From assembly GCA_035656495.1 (NCBI GenBank), contig DASRSL010000089.1, positions 73,053 to 137,052 of the forward strand: a DNA stretch of 64,000 bases, read 5' to 3'. The translations under genes and the position numbers were made by a program. The notes beneath the pieces are model-generated. The model was not told the DNA's origin. It saw only the letters and a list, made by a program, of their open reading frames with translations, and searched no databases. Origin of the DNA: Roseiarcus sp035656495. Its GTDB lineage: Bacteria; Pseudomonadota; Alphaproteobacteria; Rhizobiales; Beijerinckiaceae. The stretch's first letter is position 1. Every line of letters begins with the position of its first letter. Positions 58,845 to 64,000 of the stretch are shown piece by piece.

Positions 58845-61133
58845 TCAATCAGCCGCCCGGATTCGCACCGGGACCGACTTGGAGGCAGGCGTTTTCGATT
58901 GCTGGTCGTGACGCCAAAGCGGAATCAGCGGATTCATTTCCGGGTAATAGCCGCCGACGCATCCGTCAGGCAGCGAGAAGGGCGTGACTCTCAGCCCTTC
59001 GACCTGCCGCTCGACGCCGTCCGCCGCGTCGCTGACGAGCGACACCGTCTGCCCTTCGCTGAGTCCCGCCCGCAGCATCTCCTCCGGATTGATCAGAAGA
59101 ACGTCGCGCGTGCCCTCGATCCCGCGCATCCGGTCGCTATATCCGTAGATCGTTGTGTTGAATTGGTCGTTGCTGCGCATCGTGATGAGCCGGTAACGGC
59201 CGGGCGCGTCTTCGAAGCCAGCCGCGGACAAGTGTTGCGGCGTGGTGAATTCGGCCTTGCCGCTCTCGGTCTTCCACACGCGCTCGCGCGCCGAATTGCC
59301 TCGATAGAAGCCGCCGGGAGTCCACATGCGCGCGTTGAAATCGTGGAACTGATCGGGGTAGGTCTCGGCGATCAGGTCGCGGATCAGCCCGTAATCGCCG
59401 ATCCATTCGTCCCATTTGACTTTCGGGTTCGGCGGCAGGGTCGCCTTGGCGATGCCGGCCACGATCGCCGCCTCGGACTTGAGATGTCCGCTCGCCGGCT
59501 TGCGTCGTCCGATCGAGCCGTGGATGCAGCTGAACGTGTCCTCGACGGTCACCGCCTGCGGACCTGTCGCCTGCATGTCCTCCTCGGTGCGTCCGCGGCA
59601 GGGCAGGAGGTAGGCGGTCTTTCCGTTGATGAGATGGCTCCGGTTGAGCTTGGTGGCGATCTGCACCGTGAGGCGCATGTTCGTCCAAGCCTTCTCCATC
59701 TTCTCCCGCTCCGGGATCGCCCGGAGGAAATTGCCGCCGAGGCCGACAAAGGCGTTCACCGCGCCCGACAGGATCCCTTCGCAGGCCTCGACCGTGTTCA
59801 TGCCCTTCTCGCGCGGCGGGACGAAGCCGAAAAGCTCGGCGATTTTGTCGAGCGGCGCGAGCTCGGGCTTCTCGGTGATGCCCACGGTCCGCTGCCCCTG
59901 GACATTCGAGTGGCCGCGAACGGGCGCGATCCCCGTGCCTTCGCGTCCGATATTGCCCTTGAGCAACAGCAGGTTGACGAGCATCGCGACATTCTCGAAA
60001 CCGTGCATGTGCTGGGTGAGTCCCATGCCGTAGACGCCGATGACGCGCTCGGCCTCGACATAAACCTGCGCGGCCTCCTCGATCGCCTGCCGGGAGAGGC
60101 CCGACTCGGCCTCGATCTCGTCCCACGACGTCGCCCGCGCCTTGGCCTCGAACGCATCGAAGCCGTGCGTGTGCCGCTCGATGAATCCGACGTCCAGCAC
60201 GCGTTTGCCTTCCAGCTGCGCGGCGTCGTCGGCCGCGAAGACATGCTTGCAGAGGCCGAGGAGGAGGGCGATGTCGCCGCCGGGACGCACCTGGTGATAG
60301 GCGCAGCTGATCTTTGTCTCCCAGCCGGTCAGCATCTCCAGGGGATTCTGCGGGTTGATGAAGACCTCGAGCCCCTTCTCCCGGACGGGATTGAAGGTGA
60401 CGATCGGCACGCCGCGTTTGGCGGCGTCCTCCAAGGGATGAAGGAAGCGCGGGCTGTTCGATCCGGTGTTCTGCCCGAGGAAGAACATCGCGTCGCATTT
60501 CTGGAGATCGTCATAGACCACCGTCCCGACCCCGGCGCCGATCGTCTTCTTCAGCGCGACCGAGGTGGTCTCGTGACACATGTTGGAGCTGTCGGGCAGA
60601 TTGTTGGTTCCGTACATGCGCGCGAACAGGGCGTAGAGGTACGACGTCTCGAGACTGGCGCGGCCCGACGCATAGAAAATGACGGATTTCGGATCGAGCG
60701 CCCTGAGCTCGGCCCCGATCGCCGCGAAGGCCTCGTCCCAGGCGCATTGGACATAACGGTCCGCGCTGGGCTCGTACCGCATCGGATGGGTGAGCCGGCC
60801 TTCCTGTTCGAGATCGTAGTCCTTCCAGCCCTTGAGCTCGGCGACCGTGTGTCGGGCGAAGAACTCGGGCGTGCAGCGGCGGGTTGTCAGCTCCCAGAGG
60901 GTCGCCTTGGCGCCGTTCTCGCAGAATTCAAACGGATGGTGGTCGGCCGGCTTCGCCCAGGAGCACGACACGCACATGAAGCCTTGCGGCTTGTTCTGAC
61001 GCGCCAGCGTCTCGATCGCCGCCGGCGTCGACCATTCCGCGCCGAAGATCCGCGCCATCCCTCTCAGCGATCCCCACCCTCCCGCGGGCCCATCGTAATG
61101 CGCGGTTCGAGCGCCTGCCCTGCGATGCGCCAT
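58845..61133 (-). CDS. FdhF/YdeP-family molybdopterin oxidoreductase
   Basis: A 762-residue molybdopterin oxidoreductase of the FdhF/YdeP branch. ATG at 61133 follows GGAGG. The N-terminus has GFMCVSCSWAKPADHHPFEFCENGAK (only a partial Fe-S cysteine set), then FYASGRASLETSYLYALFAR, SSNMCHETTSVALKKTIGAG, MFFLGQNTGSNSPRFLHPLE and PVRGHSNVQGQRTVGI, all conserved in the family; the C-terminal molydopterin-binding domain contains NTTIYGYSDRMRGIEGTRD. In known cases members are linked to acid resistance or formate-like oxidation, but the reaction is not settled. It lies near modABC, which fits its need for molybdenum. No fdhD-type gene is adjacent. Confidence 0.88.
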   Translation of the reverse strand: MAHRRAGARTAHYDGPAGGWGSLRGMARIFGAEWSTPAAIETLARQNKPQGFMCVSCSWAKPADHHPFEFCENGAKATLWELTTRRCTPEFFARHTVAELKGWKDYDLEQEGRLTHPMRYEPSADRYVQCAWDEAFAAIGAELRALDPKSVIFYASGRASLETSYLYALFARMYGTNNLPDSSNMCHETTSVALKKTIGAGVGTVVYDDLQKCDAMFFLGQNTGSNSPRFLHPLEDAAKRGVPIVTFNPVREKGLEVFINPQNPLEMLTGWETKISCAYHQVRPGGDIALLLGLCKHVFAADDAAQLEGKRVLDVGFIERHTHGFDAFEAKARATSWDEIEAESGLSRQAIEEAAQVYVEAERVIGVYGMGLTQHMHGFENVAMLVNLLLLKGNIGREGTGIAPVRGHSNVQGQRTVGITEKPELAPLDKIAELFGFVPPREKGMNTVEACEGILSGAVNAFVGLGGNFLRAIPEREKMEKAWTNMRLTVQIATKLNRSHLINGKTAYLLPCRGRTEEDMQATGPQAVTVEDTFSCIHGSIGRRKPASGHLKSEAAIVAGIAKATLPPNPKVKWDEWIGDYGLIRDLIAETYPDQFHDFNARMWTPGGFYRGNSARERVWKTESGKAEFTTPQHLSAAGFEDAPGRYRLITMRSNDQFNTTIYGYSDRMRGIEGTRDVLLINPEEMLRAGLSEGQTVSLVSDAADGVERQVEGLRVTPFSLPDGCVGGYYPEMNPLIPLWRHDQQSKTPASKSVPVRIRAAD

Positions 61134-61212
61134 ATCAGCCTCCGATTTCGGGGCTGAATGCGAAGCTCGCCGTTTGGTTCCCAACCAGAAAGCGGAGATT
61201 TCTGGCGCGGCG

Positions 61213-61362
61213 CTACTCGGCGGCGCCGTCGATCAGGTCCTCGTCCGGCAGGGCGTGGGCCAGGCTCATGCGCTGCTTCATCGCTTTGAACTCCGTCTGG
61301 AGGATCAGCGGCGGGATCATCGCCGCGGCGAGCGCGTTCACCCGCTTCTCGAGCGCCGCCAC
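61213..61362 (-). CDS. possible small coiled-coil protein
   Basis: A frame ending at 61213 contains VAALEKRVNALAAAMIPPL and LQTEFKAMKQRMSLAHALPDEDLIDGAAE, which looks like a short helical protein. The start is unclear: GTG at 61362 directly follows an AAGGAAG site with no spacing, and the longer frame to 61509 contains sequence with no protein-like pattern. It may be a fragment. I do not recognise a family. Confidence 0.3.
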   Translation of the reverse strand: MAALEKRVNALAAAMIPPLILQTEFKAMKQRMSLAHALPDEDLIDGAAE

Positions 61363-61531
61363 CTTCCTTACAGCCGCACCGCCCGTAATCAAACGGGCGT
61401 ATCTCAGTTTGAATGTCGGGCACGGCGACGGGTTTTCGAACGCCGGCCAAACGGAGCGACGGTGGAGGGTTTTTGGACGCCGGTCCCTTACGAGGCGGTC
61501 GTGAGCCAAGCGGTAAACAATTGCCGCGGGG

Positions 61532-62041
61532 CTACCCTTTTAGGAACGGCCGAACCAGAAGATGCGCCCGTAGCCGCATCTGAGCGAAGAGGGGCAGGTC
61601 AATGTCTTCATCCGGGGGTTCGCGCGCGACAGCCAGGAATATTGTCGCGAGAGATTGTCGGTTCTCTGCCGATAGATCCTGCCGAAGATGCGACAGCATC
61701 GCTTCAAACGCTGTCGCCGCCGATTCCATGTGAATAGCATGATTGGCCCGCGCATGGCCGCCGTCGCCACCGACATGGTCAGGGTCCAACTCAGACGGAG
61801 GGACATCGAGCGCGTTGGCGATACGCGGCACGGCCCGCGACGTGCGCTGAAGGCCGGCCTCGATCGCCGCGACGATCGCCTGACTGACGTCTGCGCGGCG
61901 CGCCAACTCGGTTTGAGACAAGCCCAGCGACTCACGGAATTTTTTGACCTTCTCGCCGTCAATCACTTGCCCGCCATCCGCCGCCGCCAGGGCCGCGGCC
62001 AACTCCCCACGGAGTTTTATGATCTTCTCGCCGTCAATCAT
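61532..62041 (-). CDS. XRE-type helix-turn-helix regulator with N-terminal repeat
   Basis: A 169-residue regulator. Residues about 26-85 form an XRE helix-turn-helix: KVKKFRESLGLSQTELARRA, DVSQAIVAAIEAGLQRTSRA and VPRIANALDVPPSELD. Residues 90-169 are a helical region with no recognised domain. ATG at 62041 follows GGAGG. The first 25 residues (MIDGEKIIKLRGELAAAL) are a diverged copy of the start of the HTH part (VIDGEKVKKFRESLGLS). The original start may be the GTG of that second copy. It may regulate a small accessory operon here. Confidence 0.7.
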   Translation of the reverse strand: MIDGEKIIKLRGELAAALAAADGGQVIDGEKVKKFRESLGLSQTELARRADVSQAIVAAIEAGLQRTSRAVPRIANALDVPPSELDPDHVGGDGGHARANHAIHMESAATAFEAMLSHLRQDLSAENRQSLATIFLAVAREPPDEDIDLPLFAQMRLRAHLLVRPFLKG

Positions 62042-62131
62042 CAGCCTGCCTCCGCCGCCACCATGGCCTGGCGCGTTCGGCCGCCAGCGCGTCGAGGCGG
62101 CCAGCCACTCCCACAACCTGGTCGAACCGGC

Positions 62132-62356
62132 TCAACCACGCTCGGCCGCCCGCGCCGAGAGCCGTCTTATGAGAGCCGAAAACTCGCCGATCGCCCACTC
62201 CGCCTTCGCGACTTCTTGCGCCGCCCGCGTCTCGGCGGCGGCAAGCTGGCGCTTCAGGCTGTCGTTCTCGGCCCTCAGGGTCTCGATGTAGGCCTCGAGG
62301 ATGCGCAGGCGCGCAGATTCGTGGATGGGCGTGGCGCGGGGCATCAGTGCGGGCAT
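62132..62356 (-). CDS. small coiled-coil protein
   Basis: A 74-residue protein. ATG at 62356 follows GGAG 7 bases upstream. It begins MPALMPRATPIHESARLRIL and continues as a long helix with heptad pattern (EAYIETLRAENDSLKRQLAA, AETRAAQEVAKAEW), ending in an Arg-rich tail. I do not recognise a named family. It lies between two other small genes and is probably co-transcribed with the HTH-like gene upstream. Confidence 0.5.
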   Translation of the reverse strand: MPALMPRATPIHESARLRILEAYIETLRAENDSLKRQLAAAETRAAQEVAKAEWAIGEFSALIRRLSARAAERG

Positions 62357-62417
62357 GACCATGCTCCGGCATGTGGATCTCAGGCGACCCGGTTGCGCCG
62401 ACCTCTCGATTCCGTCG

Positions 62418-62768
62418 TCAGCCCGCGAGCCGCCGCCACCACGGCCGCTCCGTAAGCCGCTCGGCCCGCCCGCGCCACTCGTCGCGGTCCCGCTTGAGGT
62501 GGTCCAAGGTCCGACACAGCTCGTCGTGGCTGATCCTGGCCTCGCCAAGGATCTGCTGGATGTTTGCGATGGCGGCATCGGCGGCCGCGAGCTTCGCCGC
62601 CAGATCGCTGGTCGCGATCGTTTGCGGCGCCGGGAGCTGGCGCAACGAAACTTTTGGAGTTCCGCCGTCTTCAGTCGACTCGGCGGACATGCAGCCGGGC
62701 TCGATCGCGACGGTCGACTCGCCCGTCCCAGTTTCTTCCGCCGCCTTACGAAGCCTCAAAACAGTCAT
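62418..62768 (-). CDS. small HTH plus coiled-coil protein, excisionase-like N-terminus
   Basis: A 116-residue protein. The first 45 residues (MTVLRLRKAAEETGTGESTV, then SAESTEDGGTPKVSL) resemble the short helix-turn-helix of excisionase-like proteins in alphaproteobacteria, where the pattern is normally T[VI]LxL..AAxATG.S..TI..AI..GRLSA. The last 60 are a coiled coil ending in DRDEWRGRAERLTERPWWRR, a tail style common on rhizobial plasmid and phage-like proteins. A role in a mobile element is inferred. The HTH is slightly degenerate. Confidence 0.5.
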   Translation of the reverse strand: MTVLRLRKAAEETGTGESTVAIEPGCMSAESTEDGGTPKVSLRQLPAPQTIATSDLAAKLAAADAAIANIQQILGEARISHDELCRTLDHLKRDRDEWRGRAERLTERPWWRRLAG

Positions 62769-62856
62769 CGCCACTCATCCTGTGAGAATTGTTGGGATGA
62801 CGCTGCGGCAATATGGTTAACCGAAGGTTAAGCTGTGCTGGACCTCGTTCCGCGGC

Positions 62857-62909
62857 CGGAGGGCGGCGTCTCGCCGCCCCTCGAGGACGAGGAAGAGCGC
62901 GATGTCGGA
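62857..62909. repeat. dispersed repeat segment, copy C
   Basis: Contains GGCGGCGTCTCGCCGCCC, a small hairpin, followed by TCGAGGACGAGGAAGAGCGC and GATGTCGGA. It matches 63686-63740 with a few differences, and its hairpin is the same as the core of the MITE-like elements at 24117 and 25563. The gap 62769-62977 holds nothing else recognisable. Confidence 0.6.
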
Positions 62910-62977
62910 CGAAAGGAAGCACCGAGCGGAACGCCTGCTCAGGGACGAATCGGAATTTGGACTTAGACACGACCCAA

Positions 62978-63379
62978 TCAAACATCATCGTTGACGTCGG
63001 TTCGCGCGAAGTCCTCGCCGACGTAGAGCAACCGCGCGCGATGGTGTTTGGCCGCGCCGTAGGAAAGGCAATCGCCCATGTTCAACCCGCGCCGCCCCGC
63101 GCCAAATCGCTCGCGCGCGGCGACAGCATGGGGAATCGCCTCGGCGTCGTAGCTCCTGACCTCGATGGCGAGGCGGTCGGCCAAGTCGCCGACGATCGCG
63201 TGGGCCGCGGTCGGTTTGAGCTCGCGCTCGCGAACGATCGCGAGCGCAGCTTCGAAGGCGTTGACGCAGGTCGTAAAGGCTCTCGCCTGGACAATCTGTT
63301 CGGCGATTTGTCGCCAGCCCGGCTCCTCGAGGACAATCGCGACCAGCGCCGACGTCTCGACCATCAGCGCTTCGGTCAC
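62978..63379 (-). CDS. vapC: VapC-type PIN-domain toxin
   Basis: A 133-residue PIN-domain ribonuclease. It has MVETSALVAIVLEEPGW near the N-terminus, CVNAFEAALAI near 38, and NMGDCLSYGAAKHHRARLLY near 98-117, with the final DFARTDV. Where most VapC proteins have IDTSAL, this has VETSAL, putting Glu at the first acidic position. GTG at 63379 overlaps the vapB stop in GTGA; ATG at 63364 is an alternative. It forms a type II toxin-antitoxin pair with VapB. Confidence 0.85.
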   Translation of the reverse strand: MTEALMVETSALVAIVLEEPGWRQIAEQIVQARAFTTCVNAFEAALAIVRERELKPTAAHAIVGDLADRLAIEVRSYDAEAIPHAVAARERFGAGRRGLNMGDCLSYGAAKHHRARLLYVGEDFARTDVNDDV

Positions 63380-63618
63380 TCCTCCCCCCATTCGCGATCG
63401 AAGAACGCCTTGTCGGCCTTTCGGCCAGTGCGAGCGGCGGCCCGCGCGCGCTCGTGGATATCCGCCAGCCGCTCGGCGAGCGGTCGCGCTCGTTGCTCGC
63501 GCTCGAGCGCTTCCTCGCAGGCGACGCGAACCGCTTCGGTCAGCGTGAGTTTCCGCACCCGCGCGAGTCGGCGAACCGCCTCAGTCGCAGCGTCGTCTTT
63601 GATGTGAAGCGGCGGCAT
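63376..63618 (-). CDS. vapB: VapB-type antitoxin
   Basis: An 80-residue antitoxin. The N-terminus MPPLHIKDDAATEAVRRLAR with a KLTLTEAVRVACEEALERE segment is the ribbon-helix-helix type DNA-binding part of the Rv0623-like VapB family, followed by a helical linker and the acidic/aromatic end KAFFDREWGEE that binds the toxin. It is transcribed leftward before vapC, with which it overlaps by 4 bases. An inverted repeat 19 bases upstream of the start is a likely operator. Confidence 0.88.
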   Translation of the reverse strand: MPPLHIKDDAATEAVRRLARVRKLTLTEAVRVACEEALEREQRARPLAERLADIHERARAAARTGRKADKAFFDREWGEE

Positions 63619-63636
63619 TCGGTGCGCCTATTTCGA

Positions 63637-63663
63637 TGTATACAGATATGCAAGCAATATACA
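63637..63663. promoter_or_regulatory. candidate VapB operator
   Basis: TGTATA at 63637-63642 is the exact inverse of TATACA at 63658-63663, with a 15-base AT-rich centre. It lies 19 bases upstream of the vapB start codon, where autoregulatory antitoxin operators are normally found. AT content differs strongly from the surrounding sequence. Confidence 0.5.
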
Positions 63664-63685
63664 CCGATCGCGGCTTGTCGCAATG

Positions 63686-63791
63686 CGGAGGGGCGGCATC
63701 TCGCCGCCCTCGAGGACGAGGAAGAGCACGATGTCAGAGGACAGGGAAGGCGCGCGGGGTGGACAGGGTGGCGAGACGCCGCCCCTCCACA
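63686..63791. repeat. dispersed repeat segment, copy D, with distal inverse copy
   Basis: 63686-63740 matches copy C at 62857-62909 (core: TCGAGGACGAGGAAGAGC). Further on, 63768-63791 contains GGCGAGACGCCGCCCCTCC, the inverse of the starting GGAGGGGCGGC segment, so the whole is a long imperfect inverted repeat. No gene is recognised in 63664-63925. Confidence 0.55.
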
Positions 63792-63925
63792 GGGGGTGGT
63801 ATGTCCCGCGCGCCCTGCCGCATTTCGATTCGCCCGAGGTTGTCCAGGCGATCACCTTTCGGCTTCTAAGCCCTTGATCTCGAAAGGGCTGGATCGCGCG
63901 AAAGCGTGCGGGCAAAATTTAAATA

Positions 63926-63954
63926 TCGACATTCTCGCGTTTTTGAGCTACAAT
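63926..63954 (+). promoter_or_regulatory. sigma70-like promoter
   Basis: TCGACA at 63926-63931 and TACAAT at 63949-63954 are each one base from the consensus -35 and -10 hexamers and are 17 bases apart. They lie 27 bases before the start codon at 63981. Confidence 0.5.
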
Positions 63955-63980
63955 GTGGCTCAGGAATAGGAGTTATTGCC

Positions 63981-64000
63981 ATGGCCGAAAATGCCGTTGT
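63981..64000 (+). CDS. start of a gene cut by the window edge
   Basis: ATG at 63981 follows a TAGGAG site 8 bases upstream and a good sigma70-like promoter. Only MAENAV is visible, so no family can be named. Confidence 0.5.

Noticed and set aside
58788..61157. Open frame of 789 codons on the plus strand
   Set aside because: It mirrors the YdeP-type oxidoreductase gene, whose motifs are unmistakable on the other strand.

Overview
This is a high-GC chromosome window, almost certainly from an alphaproteobacterium and probably from the Hyphomicrobiales (Rhizobiales). The basis is the overall coding style, short Rhizobiales-type hydrophilic proteins (38009-38425), a Mop/ModABC set, PsiF and DUF900-lipoprotein genes, and an ISNCY-type transposase remnant. 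No rRNA or other taxonomic marker is present, so the genus is left open.

Region 1 (1-17858) is a long block of genes all on the minus strand. Reading in the direction of transcription it has: pxpA, a biotin carrier protein, biotin carboxylase, pxpB and pxpC; a sugar-type ABC importer (TorT-like binding protein, double ATPase, permease); a branched-chain amino acid type ABC importer (binding protein, livH, livM, livG, livF); then a cysteine-synthase-fold PLP enzyme, a two-subunit CoA-transferase, a luciferase-like flavin monooxygenase and an M20 amidohydrolase cut by the window edge. Together this looks like uptake and stepwise breakdown of a nitrogen-containing cyclic or acylated compound. 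The substrate is not evident, and this is the best candidate for an undescribed pathway. A divergent cupin/SnoaL-like gene follows at 17976.

Region 2 (18651-26000) is a scarred accessory zone. It contains a DoxX remnant, two diverged copies of a gene 3' end around a TIGR03118-type beta-propeller gene, 21-bp and 18-bp tandem repeats, tRNA-Leu(GAG), a frameshifted MFS transporter, an internally deleted ISNCY transposase fused in frame to a Uma2-type nuclease gene, and two inverted copies of a ~132-bp MITE-like element flanking an orphan ABC binding protein.

Region 3 (26261-46520) holds an RND efflux pair, an alpha/beta hydrolase, an MFS transporter, a PAP2 phosphatase and a short SDR. It also holds an aldolase-like protein with a PfkB kinase and a histidine phosphatase, a lipoprotein hydrolase, transaldolase and a PadR pseudogene. 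Last come a Tat-exported multicopper oxidase with an MFS partner and a MntA-HepT toxin-antitoxin pair translationally coupled to a chromate transporter.

Region 4 (46521-61133) is envelope and molybdenum related: a Na+/H+ antiporter, a secreted His/Tyr-rich protein, an M23 peptidase, a PrxQ-type peroxiredoxin, a giant AsmA-like protein, mop divergent from modABC with a candidate Mo-box between them, a CMP/dCMP-type deaminase and a YdeP/FdhF-family molybdopterin oxidoreductase.

Region 5 (61134-64000) is another accessory patch with an XRE-type regulator carrying an N-terminal duplication, two coiled-coil small proteins, dispersed repeats and a VapBC pair. A gene starting at 63981 runs off the window.
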